From positions 1,364,001 through 1,428,000 of the forward strand of contig NC_063021.1 in NCBI RefSeq assembly GCF_020509005.1: 64,000 bases of DNA. The letters are read 5' to 3'. The position numbers and the translations under genes are program-made. The notes beneath the pieces are model-generated. The model saw nothing but the letters and a program-made list of their open reading frames with translations, did no database searches and was not told the origin of the DNA. Source of the stretch: Fulvia fulva. Taxonomy: Eukaryota > Ascomycota > Dothideomycetes > Mycosphaerellales > Mycosphaerellaceae. Below, piece by piece: positions 1 through 12,947 of the stretch (position 1 is the stretch's first letter; each line of letters opens with the position of its first letter).

Positions 1-418
1 CTCGGTTCCTACCGTAGTACTAGAGGGTCTGAATTTGCTCCGTAATTAGCTCTATTACTATTAGTATTAATCGCTAGCTTCTTCCCCCTATCTATATTAC
101 TAGGAGTACGTAGTTGTCCTCGGCTAGCTACGTAAGTCTCTAGGCTACTATCTTCTCTAGAACCTTCCCTATCGTATTTAGAAGTACGATTAGCCTATAC
201 AATTTTGGCTAAGTATAGTCCTCCTTCTATAGCTTACGTAGTACTACTATTATAGACTCTCTATACGGCTTCGGGTAATACCCTAGCCGTAGGTACGCGG
301 TAAATAGATTTATAAGGCTCGGCGCGATCTCTTCTCTATACTCTTTTAGTAGTATATTTAGTATCCTATCTAGGCCTAGGGCTTTTCGTCCTTTTAGCTT
401 ACTTATAACTCCTTTTAC

Positions 419-432
419 TATATTAGAGCTAA
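419..432. repeat. Target-site duplication of nested LINE, left copy
   Basis: Fourteen bases, TATATTAGAGCTAA, identical to 3328-3341. The two copies join the split reading of the minus-strand LINE at the residues SSNI. Confidence 0.8.
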
Positions 433-3327
433 GGTCGACGACGAGAATCACCTATACGTAGTATCGGCTACAAACCTCTCGTCTTACTACGAGAGAGCTA
501 AGTATTCTTACGCTAGAGCGTCGTAGGCGCGACGGGCGCGTAACGTAGGCGAAGCTACGGTAAATAGAGGACTACTAGTAAAACGGGTATAAAAACTATC
601 CGACGAGCGTATACTCGTATCGGGAGCGAGTCCCTCTTCTTTCTACGTATAAGAAGGGCGCGGAACCGTAGCCTATACGCTCGATAGGACACCTCTAGTA
701 TAAGTATAGAAGTTTTACCTCCGGAGACCGTAAACCGAACGGGCTAAGCGACGAACATTAGACGAGCGGACTATAGAACAATAACTAAGCGGACTATACG
801 ACGGCGTCGAGCGGACTACGAAACAATCTAGTATTTACTAGCGGGTAATACGGTAGGTAGGTAGACACGCGACGAAGCCTATAAGGGCCTATTAAGTACC
901 CGGTATAGGAACGAGGGTTTTGCCTAAGGTACTACCTATCCCGCTATATAACGTACCTAGCCTAATATAATATATTACGACGAGGAAAAGACGATAGCCT
1001 AATTAAGGAAAAGACGGCTATTAGGATAGGGAAAAGACGTATAATATAAGTAAATTAGTTCTATAATCGGGGAGGATCGAGGGTAGGGTAATAAGGAACT
1101 TTATATTAGTTAGTAGGTAGAAACGTAAGGAGTACGCTACCCGGCGTAGTATATACCCCGAGCAAACCTACGAGGTATAGACGGCCGCTTTCTAAAGATA
1201 GGCTACGGTAACGCGAAGGGCGTTAAAACCTAGGGCGTAGTATATACTAGTAGCGACGGCTAATACTATCTATATAGCCCGAGAGGACGGATACGTATAT
1301 CGGTTAATAGAGAGTACTAAAGGGCTTAGGCCTATAGAGGTAGATATTAGCTTAAGGAGTAAATATAGAGGGAGGGTATAGAGGGAAGCTTTTACTTCGG
1401 GCTAACCTCTCGAAACGAGGCTATACGGTAGTACTAGATAAGTAGGAAAGCGCGGTTAAGACTTATTACCTTATCTCGTAGCTAGCTTACTAAATACAAT
1501 TCCTTCCTTACCTAATATATAGCGACTTAACCGAGACTAACTACCGCTAACTCGAAGCGGCGCTCGAGGTATATAACGAATAGGTAGCGCGATACGGGGT
1601 AGTCTTCGTACCTAAGAAGTACTAGATAATCTACCTTACGAGGACCCCGAAGAAGTATAACCTCTAAGCTACGATCGAGGCCGGGACCGGCGTAAGCTAG
1701 ATTACTCTATAGCTATCTATCCGGGTCCTAGGATTCTAAGTAGATACGTAACTCCGGTAGTACGCCTATCTAAAGTAGCTCCGGTAGCGGGGAGACTAGA
1801 ATAAAGCCTTAGTTATACGCCTCGCGGCCTCGATATAGGGCGTAGCCTTCGTAAGGGTACGCTAGCTATATAGCTCTATTGTCGGACCGGCGATTATCTT
1901 TAGGGTACTAGTCTAGTATCTATCCTACGCGACTAGCTAGATAAAGTAGATTCAAAACGTATAGAACGAATATTTACGTAGGGCGACCGGGGTATACCGT
2001 ACTATACCGACGTAGGTCCTAGAAGCGGATACGTAGATTACGCTACTAGACCTCTACCTCTAATAGCTTGCTATAGGCTATACGCTCTAGACGGCGAATA
2101 GTAAGGTAGGGAGCGACATCCGCGCGGCGTACTAGGCGATTACGATACGCCTTCGATCTATAGCGCCTAAAAAGAAGATAGGATTATAGGCCTAGTAGTA
2201 GCTAGATACGTAATAAACCCCGATAGTAAAGTTCCGAGTATAGGCCCTAGCTAGTAGTATACTAGTAATAGGAGCGGGATAGGGACGCAAAGAACGGAAG
2301 GCTATAGCGAACGCGGTCCGTAGATATATATAGGGAATCTAGAACGAGCGCTAGGAGAAAGGCGAACGGTACCCGAACGGGTAAATACTACGGCGACGAG
2401 TATACCGACGAGAAGACGAGGTAGCGGCGAAGATAGGACCTATTAGCCGAGATAGGGTAATGCTCTTCCGAGCCCTTACCCGCCTATAGGTAATAGTCGC
2501 GATACTACTCCGCTCGGAATATATTAGGTTTAAGGACTATCTATACCGCCGAAAGGTACCGGGAGTAGATAGTAGCCTATACGAATATAGACATATCTAG
2601 ACGCCGAAACACGTCGTACTATTCTACCTACGATTTATAGAAGCCTAGTAGGTAATACGCCTCGAGACTAGGGCTATAGACTTCTAATATATAATAGGTA
2701 TAGCGCGTAGGATACGAGTAGCGGTACGAATAGTAATACGGACCGGCCTACTATAGTAGTCCTAGATATCGGGTGAGATAGTAGTAAGAACAGGGGAGAT
2801 AGACTAGGAGGAAGAGCTCTAGGAAGCCTTCAAAGGCGCCCTATCTATAGACGTAGTAGGACTCCGGCGGTACCGACGACTACGTAGGCGGATAGAACGT
2901 AGCCTATAGCGACCCGAGTATAGGAGGAATAGCGATAGGAGTACTAATAGAGTATAGGAGCCTAGAAGGGTCGACTCGTCGTCTACTCGACGGCTAGCTC
3001 GTTTTCCGCTCGACGGTCGACCTGTCTCCTACTCGATAGGCGACCCGCCTCTACTAATAGTCGACCTATCGTCTACTCGATAGCCGGCTAGCTACTAATA
3101 CTCGTTCCTAGGTACCGGGTAGATTAGTACTCCGGGGCGGCTAGCTACCTAGTACTTACCGCTTCTAGTACGACAGATTGACCGATAAGTAATAGAGAGA
3201 ACTTACTAATACCTAAAGAGGGGTTTTGCCCGTACGACGGTTTTCCCCTCTCTCTTCCTTAATAGCCCCGGCCTCGTAGACCTTTTAGGAGCTAGATAGG
3301 TATTATAAATGTATTTATTTATTTATT
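433..3327 (+). mobile_element. Second LINE remnant nested inside the first
   Basis: An insertion that splits the RT of the minus-strand LINE. It is flanked by the same 14 bases at 419-432 and 3328-3341, and its right end carries an (ATTT)n tail at about 3309-3327, as expected for a plus-strand non-LTR element. From about 1500 the plus-strand reading matches the C-terminal part of Tad-type ORF2: LEAALEVYNE, VPKKY, LTRTPKKYNL, then near 2530-2640 a YLYRRKVPGVDS stretch followed by TPKHVVLFY, where the terminal HxxxC-type knuckle would be. The first kilobase (433 to about 1450) is not recognisable to me. Stops are frequent, so it is inactive. Confidence 0.75.
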
Positions 3328-3341
3328 TATATTAGAGCTAA
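3328..3341. repeat. Target-site duplication of nested LINE, right copy
   Basis: Identical to 419-432 and directly after the (ATTT)n tail of the plus-strand insertion. Confidence 0.8.
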
Positions 3342-4760
3342 CCGCCTAATCTATGTCTAGGGGTTCCGGATATATACTCGGGTCGATGTCCGTAAGGTCT
3401 ACCTCTACTTACGTAGAAAAGAAATAGTCGGCTAATACTTTTACCTTACCCCGGGGCGTAGTCTAGGCAATCCCTTCGCGGTCTACAATTAAAGGGAAGT
3501 AAGGGGTTCGTTACTCTTTAGGTAGTCGTACCTATTTAGCTAGTCTCTATATCTATTCCGGGTTTTCTATAATAAGCCCGATCGTCGCTCTCTAGTTATA
3601 TAGCTTATCGCGTCTTATCTATACCTTCTTCTCTTATGTCGCGCGATAGTATTGCTCCTACGTCTCTTAGGTATGCTCCTTCGTCTACTATCGCCTTGCC
3701 CTTCTAGCCTTCTTTACCTTCGTAGAGTATTTAGGGGTCTAGAAGGCCTTCTACTACGTTAAAGGCCGGAGTAACGGCGTATATTGTTCCGCTACTTACT
3801 ATATAACCGAGGTAATCTATTCCGGTACTTGATCTAGCTAAGCTATCGTCTCGAGTTCCCTATACTATAGTAGGTTTACTATTAGGAAGTCTCTTATATC
3901 GTCCTAGCGTACCTTCTTCTAGTTACGGCGTAGTTCGCTTATTAGCTCCTCTATCGCCTTTACCCCTAGCGTCGTTTAAATAGAGATATAGTTTAAGGAG
4001 GCCTCTAGCGCGTAGTTCGGTCGGTATTAGACTAGTCTCTATTTAAGTTCTCGTAATAGAAAGTATAGGTCGATTATACTTATACTTATACGGGCCTTCT
4101 ACGTCTCTATTCCCTTTAGTATTACTAAGGCTATTCCGTAGCGTACGGTTATATCTAGTAGCTTTCCTCCTAAAAGCGCGTACGGGGAACTAATGTCGAA
4201 TCCCTACTATAGGTAGTAGAGGTTAAAGTCGCCGAGGAGTACTTACTTTATGTCTTAGCTTAGGGTCCGCTCTAGGTAGGCGAGGGTTACTAGTTCCCTA
4301 CTCGTCCGACCCTATAGTAGCGGGTTATAAACGTTATAGATCTAGATAGAGCCTTATATCGTATCGATCTAGATTGATGTTATGTCTCCTAGGTTACCCT
4401 ATTACGGTAGTATAACCTTCTACGACTTAAGGTCTATAGTCTTACTTACGTATATATATGTCCTCGGGATAACGCCTCGTTCGCCCGCGATTACGGTATA
4501 GTATCTCCGGTTATTATAAGTAGCTAGGAACCCTACGTAGGGGTTGATCTATAGTTCCTATACCGTAATAATATAGTACCGTAGCGGGTCTAGCTCTTAT
4601 AGAAAGTAGCGCTAGGCCTTGTCCCTACTTTTATTTACGTTATACTATACGATAGTAATATCGTCGTATAGTATTACTCGTTATCCGTAAGGTCTATTTC
4701 CGTACTAACCTACTATGTCTCCTAAGCCTATATCCCGCTATTCGGCTAGCCCTAGGGCCG

Positions 4761-6921
4761 CTAGGGCGCCCTAAAGATTTATATTTAGCCTAGTTTGTTA
4801 GTAGCCTAGTTAAGGTATCGAGGCCTACCGGGAGGTAGATACGTTTAGGGTTAGGTTCCCTTATTTGTCTCTTCTGCCCTCTTCCTCTTACTCGGCTCGA
4901 AGCCCTTATATACGGTAGGTCCCTCCTACTATCGTTAGGGGTACCTAGCTAGTATAGAGATCCTTACTTATCTCGCTCGTTCTTATACTACTACTCTAGC
5001 TAGGTATTAGTTTAAGTACGCTAGGTACCTTCTACTATAGTATATATACCTACTCTCCTTTTTTAGGCATTTCCTTCCCTAGTATAGGCCTACGTAGTAA
5101 GGACACCTTAGGGTCTTCTCCCCGTATTTTAGGGCTATATAACCGTACTGTTAGTATTAGAAGTACTATAGTACCCTATAGCTACTCTAATAGATCTCTA
5201 TATCTATTCTCTCGTAGTTCTAGAATAGCCTATTATCTAGTATCTAGTTAGCTTATTCCGCTATCTCTACCTAGATAATAAGCGATAAATACGTCTTCTC
5301 TCGGTCTACTATCTTATATAACTATACCGCCTTCGTTAGTCGTACTCCTAGGGATAAATTCTAGTTCTATTTAGGGAAGGTCTTCGACCTTAAATGTCCT
5401 AGGGACCCCGTAGGCAATAACGGTATACTATTAGTAGGAGACTCGCGCAGACTTCGCGACTTTAGTAGTCTACTCCTAATAGGTCTCTAGTTTTTGTCTA
5501 TTAGACTCTTATACGGTAAAGAGTCTTACTACGTCTATTACCTCTACCTTCGCTCTGACTACCTCCTTTTAGCCGATTCTGTCGACAATCTCCTTACTTA
5601 TTAGGGCTACGATTTCTTGTTTCTCTACCGGATTAGTAATATATAGGCGTACCGTATTACTTACCTTAGTAGAGGGTTAATTCTTACCTACTACTACTAT
5701 TACCTATATAGTTAGTCTCTAGGCTACCTTCTATATTACTTATTAGATTGTCTTCGGGATTTAGTATAATAGCGCTTTTAGCGCTCCTAGTAGCTATACT
5801 ATAGTGTTCTTATATACCCGGGCTAGGTGTTTGTTATCCCCTAGTAAGTTTTCCGCCTCCGTATATAGGGTCGTCTACGCTATATTGTTTATCGTTAGCC
5901 TCTACTTTCTATATAGTAGGCCTTAGCTTATGTCCTAGGTTTTTCCTTAGTTTGTTCCTCGGCTTAGCTCTTAGTACTAAATGTTCGTAAGGCTATAGCT
6001 CTCGTTAGTTACTATCCTCCGCTACTATTTAGGGTAAGGTCGTGCTTCCTAATTAGGTAGTTATCCTCCGTAGCTTCGTAACTCTAGGGTCTACTATTAG
6101 GGGAACGGAACCTTAGTTTTAGGGTTCTTTATACTACGATTACGCCGCCGCTAGCGTAGGCGGGTCGCCACTACTTAAGTAGATTACTCGTCTTAATAAG
6201 GGCTATCGAATAGATAGTCCTCGTCGATATCCCGCTCTCCTACTAGAGTATCTCTTAAGTGTCCCTAAGGTATTATCTAGCTAATCTAGTTACACTAGTA
6301 TAAGATACTAATATTAACCCTTCTTATTCTACCTACCGCTTAGTAAGAGAGGATAGTATAAACCTTTAGAGATAGATATTTATACTACTAAATACAATCG
6401 TTACGACTATTAAGCCCGTACTCTATACTAACCTTTCTAGTAACTTATTATACGCGAGTAGTTTCTATAGTAGCCGACGTAAGTACTTTAAGCTATACGT
6501 TATTAATCTATTATCCGTTAGACCGTACGTTCTAGTACTTAAACCCGCGTAAACTATATTCTAGTTCGTAAGTAGCGAACGTAACTAGCGATATAATTTA
6601 CTTCGATAACTAGTAGGACTACTAAGACGAAGTAATAATAGCTATAACTAACCTCGTAAGTATCTTTACTAGAGCTAACTAGTAGTTATTTATTTACCGC
6701 GCCTCGGAGCTCGGGGACGTACTACGAAGCTTTAATACTTACGGTACTCTACCTTAGATACGCGCTATTCTCGAAATATAGCTTATAATCGCTATCGCTA
6801 ATTATATAGGCCGCGATACCCTAGGCTAGCTAGGTGATTTAATCGCGTATATCGGGGCGATAACTAAGTTCCTAAACTAGTTATATAACTAGTAGTTCCG
6901 CGGTAGATAGTAGTACTAAGC
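4761..6921. other. Mutated repeat DNA, probable LINE ORF1/5' region and target DNA of the Gypsy element
   Basis: The same CA/TG-poor composition as the rest of the block, with no open reading frame. The minus-strand part next to the endonuclease (to about 6000) has fragments of an ORF1-like reading, such as EAENLLGDNKHLARVYKNTIV at about 5850-5790, which fits a LINE gag-like protein, but I cannot set its limits. About 6250-6921 is unassigned. It is the left flank into which the Gypsy element was inserted, and 16,042 onward is its continuation. Confidence 0.45.
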
Positions 6922-6926
6922 TATAA
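6922..6926. repeat. Target-site duplication of Gypsy element, left copy
   Basis: TATAA, repeated at 16037-16041 directly after the right LTR. Five bases is the usual duplication length for Ty3/Gypsy integrases. Confidence 0.85.
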
Positions 6927-7111
6927 TATTACCGTACCGGCGTATATTTACTTAAACCCGTAGGTACGTACCTAGACCTCGCGCCCGCTAACTAATCCGA
7001 CTAGCGGCTTAGCGCCCGTATATAACTCTCGCGCCCTCCGCGCCTCCCTTAGATAGAATTTCTATTCGACTTATACCTTACCCGACTACGTACTTATATC
7101 TACTTATAATA
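6927..7111 (+). repeat. 5' LTR of Gypsy element
   Basis: 185 bp. By eye it differs from the right LTR at about 11 positions, ten of them transitions. This fits RIP-type change, so the divergence should not be used as a clock. Confidence 0.92.
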
Positions 7112-7379
7112 CTTCGAATAGATTATTACTAACGTATAGAGAGACATAAGAAGCTATATTTAGAAGATTATAGAGAAACCGCGATAGTATATAAGAAAGT
7201 ACTAAGATTATATATCGTACTTACTAAGTAGTACCTTAAAGTAGATTATAGCTAATATAGTAATAATAGCGAGACAGACCGGTACCGGCGTACTAGGCGT
7301 AAGTATAGAGAACACTAATAGACGCGTTTATTACGCGTCCCTTAATAGATTATCCTTCTTTACCCTACTATCCGATCTA

Positions 7380-9160
7380 CCCGATAACGATAGCGCGAAC
7401 CCGGTAATATAGACTTAACGACGTAAAGAGGATATCGTAAATAGGCTCCTCGACGAGAATAACTAGTACCGTAAGTAGTATAAGAAGGTGTTCGACTAAC
7501 TTAAGGCGATTAAGGAAGAGGAGGTCGAGATAGAGCTAAACTTAGCTAACCTATATAGGGCGGAGTTTATTAAGGATAAGATAGAAGATAAGGGTACTAA
7601 GGTACCGAGGAAGAGGAGGATTACTATCGATAACTTCTAGGAAGCCTTCGACTCGTTAAACGGATTGAATATAGACAAGTTTAAGAAGACGGTTAATAAC
7701 TATCCCTAGTAGATCTATAAGATCCTCTATAATATCGAGTCCGATTACTAATGTACGTATAAACTTAATGCTACGCTCGATATAGCTAACCGTATTAACC
7801 TCCGTAAGGCGTAAGATACTAAGGACTAGATAGACCGACTCGAGCATATAATCGATACGGAATAGACGACTAGACAGTCCCTAGAAGAGGAGGTTACGCG
7901 ACTAAAGGAGGAGCTCGCTAAGCGCGATAATACTATCGTTATCGACCTAGACGAGCTTACGAGGGCTAAAGATATAAAGAAGGTATATCGTACGTAGTGT
8001 AAGGTAGCGGAGAGCAAGCTAGTAGAGACCGAGACTAAGCTCGTAGTAGCCGAGAAGCGTATTACTAAGCTTAAGAAGTAAGAGATAGACCGTAGCCGGT
8101 CTAAGGAAAAGTAAGACCTACTACCTTAGCGAACCGAGTCTAAAGAGTTACTAGAGCGTCGACAAAATAGAGGTAAACCTAATAAGAAGAAGTCGGACCC
8201 GGATTTATCGGACTTATTAGACGACGAGGACGACGGTAATAAGGGCCGTAAGAATAGTCGTAAGGGTAGGAAGAATCGCCCGAGTAATAACTTAGATAGT
8301 AACCCTATCTCCGTATATACGACTTACGACGCTAATATAACTACTAGTATTAAGTCCTCTAACGAGCTAAAGGCCTCTACTAAGTTCGACCTAAAGAGCG
8401 ACGATATTAAGTTCTAAGAGTAGTAGCGTACTACCGAAGCTAAGCTCTAAGCCTCGAAGTACCGTACTATAAAGGACTCCCTTTAGAACGTCTAGAGCTA
8501 GTTAAAGAACGGTATATAGACCTATATCGACTTAAAGATCCCTAGTCTTACTAAGTCTACGGAAGGTACGACTACTTAGTACGCTTCTATAGATAAGATA
8601 ATAGAAGATCTAGCCCGGCGCTACGGTACCCGTAATACCTATACTAATGCTATAACTAAGCTCAATAGTCTATAGTAGGGTAATAAGGAGAAGTTTAGTG
8701 ACTTCTACCTATCCTTCCGTAAGAACGCCGACATCGTTAACCTTAATAACGGCGCGAAGGAAAAGAAACTCGAGAAGGACTTCCTACTCCGTAAGTTAAA
8801 CTCGCGCTACGATAAACGTATTATAAACGAGGACATAGTCAATATAACCCTTTAGCAAGTCGTATCTACGCTATATAACTACGAGGACAAGTTTAAGGCG
8901 TTTGACCTTAAGTACGGTAAGACCGGTAATAGTAATAAGACCTAAGGTAATAAGAAGACTACTAAGGGTAACGACGATAAGAAGGATACGGCTTCGGGTA
9001 GTAGCGGTAACAATACTAACCCGAACGCTAAGACTAAGTAGGCTAATCGACCTTAGGCATTTTAGTATATCTAACCTTTAGATACTACTCGCGCCTAGGA
9101 ATATATCGATTAGAATTAGTACTTAAAATGCGAATAAGAAGGTCACCGCCGTATCGACAC
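7380..9160 (+). pseudogene. gag of the Gypsy element
   Basis: Stop-ridden plus-strand reading. The front half is rich in charged K/E/D stretches (about 7490-8250). A retrotransposon-gag-like stretch follows at about 8690-8920, with KFSDFYLSFRKNAD, then LRKLNSRYDKRI, then YNYEDKFKAFDLKYG. Near 9127 comes a remnant zinc knuckle of the type C-x2-C-x4-H-x4-C, now reading KCE-stop-EGHRR. Its exact start cannot be set. Confidence 0.7.
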
Positions 9161-9559
9161 CGATTAGTACCCCCTTCGAGATGTTGCCCGCCGCCTATTT
9201 ACGCTAGGCTATAACCTAAGTAAAACCCGCCGTAACGGTAGTAATAGTAGTAACGCTAATAATACCGGCGGCGCGGGGAACGCCTAGTCCACTCCGTAAG
9301 CGTAATACGTAGTAGACCGTACGAGTTAGAGTTACGAGAAAACGAGAAAAAGTATAAATATAAACATAATAAGGGAGGCAAGGTTCTAAGTATATTAGCA
9401 CACTCCCTACTAGCTATAAACTACTCTATAGATAAACACAATCCGGTAATAGCTTCTTATCTAGTTATACTATATATAGTGAATAGAAAGATCCCTACTT
9501 AAACCCTTTATAATAATAGTACTAACTCTACGTACTTTAATATCGACTTTACGTATAAG

Positions 9560-12500
9560 AACAACCTTAATATAATATAGCTACCTAATCCGTTAGGGCT
9601 GATATTAGTAGATAGCCGACCTGCTAGTGACCTTATTACTTATAGAACAACGGTATAGATTCAGATCGGTAACTACGTAGAGACTAGGTCTAGCTACTAC
9701 GTATTACTAGAATACGATATAGTCCTCGGCCGTCCCTAGTACGACGAGCATTAACCTACGTTCTACTATACGTTAGGAACTATTACTCTATTCTTACTAT
9801 ATTGTCGATAGAACTATATACTTAGAACTAAACTAGTATACGTATAGTCTATTAACGATAAGGGTATTATACTAAGAGGCATTCTTTAGACCGAGATACT
9901 AGTACTAGGGAGTTCGCGACCTTAAGCCCTATCTAATTACGCCAAACCCTACGTAGAGGATAAACACGAAGCTATAGTAGTATAGGAGACGTATACGACG
10001 AAGGTAGTAATACGACATACCGTTGATACCTACGATAAACCGGAACCGTCTTACTACGTCCGCTAGCTACTACCCGCCGATAGGGTTGAAATACTTAAGC
10101 GCCTAGCGCGTCGCACGAAGAAAGTACTAAAGGTTAAGACTGAGCCGGAGATCGATATCAAGCCTATCAATATAGAAGTACTTCGGCGTATAAGCCGGAG
10201 GAAGGGCTATAAAGTATATATAATATAGATATTTAACCCGAAAGAAAATCCTAATAAGTAAGTCGCGCGAGACCCGCTATCCGCGTATATACTAAAGGCT
10301 TTTAGTATAAGAGCGAAGCCTATACTAGGAGGCAGCGCGGCGATATTAGTAGATACTAATACTTAAGAAAATATAGACAGATAGGAGGAGCCCCGGGATA
10401 ACTATACCTAGCGGTAACTTAACGCCTCTACTATATTAGCTAACGACTATTAACGTTTTATAAACGGTAAGGACAAAGACTAGGATCCTATCCCTTTGTT
10501 ACTAGTAGAGTTTAGGGAAATGGCTAGGCTATTTAGCCGTAAGGAAGTAGATAAGGTCCTACCGCGACGGCCTAGCGTAGACTATAAGATCAAGCTAAGA
10601 ATAGTTAGACACCGCTATTTCGAAGACTATACTCCTTCTCTATACAAGAGAACGAGGTGATTAAGAAGTAGATCGACGACTAACTTAAGAAAGGTTTTAT
10701 TTAGAGAAGCGTGTTACTAGTAGTAGTACCTATTCTAATAGTTAAAAAGCTAGGTAGAGGGCTACGAGTATACGTAGACTATAGAGCTCTAAACGCGCTT
10801 ATAACGAAGAGTCGCTACCCGATTCTACTATTTTAAGAGACCTTAGATCGTATTACTAGCGCGTAATAGTTTACTAAGCTAGATGTTATCGCTACGTTTA
10901 ATCGTATCCGTATTATAGTAGGAGACGAGTAGAAAACGGCCTTTACTACTAGATATAGATAGTTTGAGTACGTAGTTATACCTTTTAGACTATATAATAT
11001 ACTAGGAACGTTTTAGTCATTTACAAACGATATACTAAGGGAGTTTCTAGATAACTTCGTATTATGTTATCTTAATAACGTACTTGTCTTTAGTAAGACA
11101 AGAGAAGAGTATATCTAATATGTCCTAAAGGTTCTACGAAAGCTAGATACCGCCGGGCTCTAGTTAGATATTAATAAATACGAGTTCTTTAGATACGAGA
11201 CTACTTATCTAGGTGTCATTATTATAAATAAGGGCATTAAGATAGACCTAGCTAAGATTAAATACGTTAAGAATTAGCCTATACCCGTAAATGTCACCGA
11301 CATCTTGTCGTTTATAGGGTTTACTAACTTCTACCGTAGGTTTATTAAGGATTTTAGTAAGATCTGCTTACCTATAACGAAGCTTATAAGGAAGAATGTC
11401 CTATAGGACTAGTCTCTAGTATATTAATAGGCGTTCGAGGTATTAAAGTAAGCATTTATCGATACGCCTACCTTAAAACACTTCTACCTAGGGCGAGAGA
11501 CTATTCTAGAAATAGATGCCTTAGATTACGTAATAGTAGTAGTACTCTTATAACGTAACGAGCGAGGAGCGTTATATCCTATCGCTTATATATCTAAGAA
11601 GATAGATCCCTAGTAATATAACTACGACATCTACGATAAGGAGCTCCTAGCTATTATATAAGCTTTCGAGGAATAGCGACCGGAGCTAACTATTAACGAA
11701 TACGGTACCGACGATTATAAGAATCTACTAGACCCGGAATCTAAGGACAAGCCGACGCTTATATACTCCGATTATAAGAACCTCGAATAGTTTATAAGTA
11801 CGAAGTAATTGAACCGTAGATAAGCTCGCTAGGCCGAGTTTCTCTCGTAGTTCTTCTTTAAGATCGTCTATAGGCTAGGAGTTTAAGGTACTAAGCCAGA
11901 TAGCTTAACCCGACGTTTATAGGACTTACCGAAGCCTAGAGACCTAGATAACCTACGTAACTAATAGTAGTATTAGGTGTTACTAGGCCTAGATCGTATC
12001 CTAAACCTATTATCTACTAGAGTGTTATTGGTATATAATAATGACGTTATAACCCCGCTTACGACCGCTATTCGAGGACTCTATACGTAACTAGAGGCTA
12101 AGGAAGCCGTTTAATAGCTAGAACGAGATGATCTATACACCTTACTAAGAAAGTACCGTATTAATAACCGTTATATAGTCCTAGTCGGAGGTATAATATA
12201 TATTAAGAATATATATAGTAGTTATAGCCTATTCGTTCCTCTAGAGTTAGAAGACAATCTAGATAAAGGTAAAATCCCGGTACGTACTTATATCGTATAG
12301 GCTTTCTACGACTATATAGTAGCTAGTTACTTAGGGGACGAGAAGACGTATAAATTAGTAGCTCGTAACTATACCTAGCTAGGTATCGTACGATTTATTA
12401 AGAGCTATATACGTACCTACCGCGCTTACCGTACGAACAAGAATACTAATATCTAGTACCTAGGGCTATTAAGACCGCTACTAGTACTATTTAGCGCTTA

Positions 12501-12947
12501 GGAGGATATCTCTATTAACTTCGTAGTTAAACTACCGAAGGGAATAAGCGTAGTCGACGGACAAATATACGAGAATATTATAACCGTTATATACCGCCTA
12601 ACTAAGGAGCGACATATTATTCCTATTACCTCGATAATTATAGAACATTACGTACTAGTATTCCTTAAGTCCGTATTTAGTAGACATAGGCTCCCGAAGT
12701 CTATTGTCTCGGATCGTAGTACGTAATAGGTTTCCGTATTCTAGCGTAGGATATACGCGCTACTTAGTATTAATCGAAAGCTATCTTCGTCGTTCTACCT
12801 AGAAATAGATAGATAGTCGGAGAATACGAACAAAGTAATAGAGTAATACCTACGTATCTTTATTAACTATACCTAGGACGACTAGCTAGATTAGACTCTA
12901 TTAGCTAAGTTTATAGCAAACAATATAGTGTCCGTAATAATAGGCGT
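9560..12947 (+). pseudogene. pol of the Gypsy element, first part (PR, RT, RNase H, integrase)
   Basis: The protease remnant lies at about 9595-9760 (LVDSRPASD where LVDSGA... is expected, then YDIVLGRP). The RT lies at about 10690-11420 with [23 protein letters not shown], and the catalytic box reading CYLNNVLVFS at 11065-11097, so both catalytic aspartates of the YxDD box are asparagines. RNase H lies at about 11500-11940 (YDIYDKELLAI). Integrase begins at about 12100. The first DDE aspartate appears as asparagine (INFVV, codon 12517-12519), while SDRS near 12713 keeps the second. The reading is cut at 12947 by a LINE. Confidence 0.85.
12935..12947. repeat. Target-site duplication of LINE in integrase, left copy
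   Basis: Thirteen bases, TAATAATAGGCGT, identical to 14871-14883. Removing the insertion and one copy restores a continuous integrase reading (SVIIGVSPFYTN). Confidence 0.92.

Larger units (their letters stand above)
1..4760 (-). mobile_element. Tad-like LINE, ORF2 remnant (EN and start of RT), interrupted
   Basis: Degenerate non-LTR retrotransposon read on the minus strand. Around 4680-4200 the conceptual reading shows an AP-endonuclease domain, including a GDFNLYY-type motif at about 4230 and a YNVNKS-like start. At about 3560-3345 comes the linker before the reverse transcriptase, and after an insertion (433-3327) the RT resumes at 418-1 with KGRKALGLDRI, LRLGYYP and a following LLNTIGKVLE motif, all typical of fungal Tad/Mgr583-type elements. 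The reading is full of stops created by TG-to-TA and CA-to-TA changes, so it is dead. The RT palm, thumb and 3' end lie beyond the left edge of the window. The 5' end is not resolved. Confidence 0.85.

Noticed and set aside
227..451. Open frame of 74 codons with RT similarity taken as a gene
   Set aside because: It is a surviving fragment of a dead LINE reverse transcriptase. Its first residues come from the nested insertion and its reading continues with stops to the window edge.
7112..7130. Primer binding site after the left LTR
   Set aside because: The bases following the LTR do not resemble the complement of a common tRNA 3' end; RIP change or self-priming could explain this, so no site is claimed.
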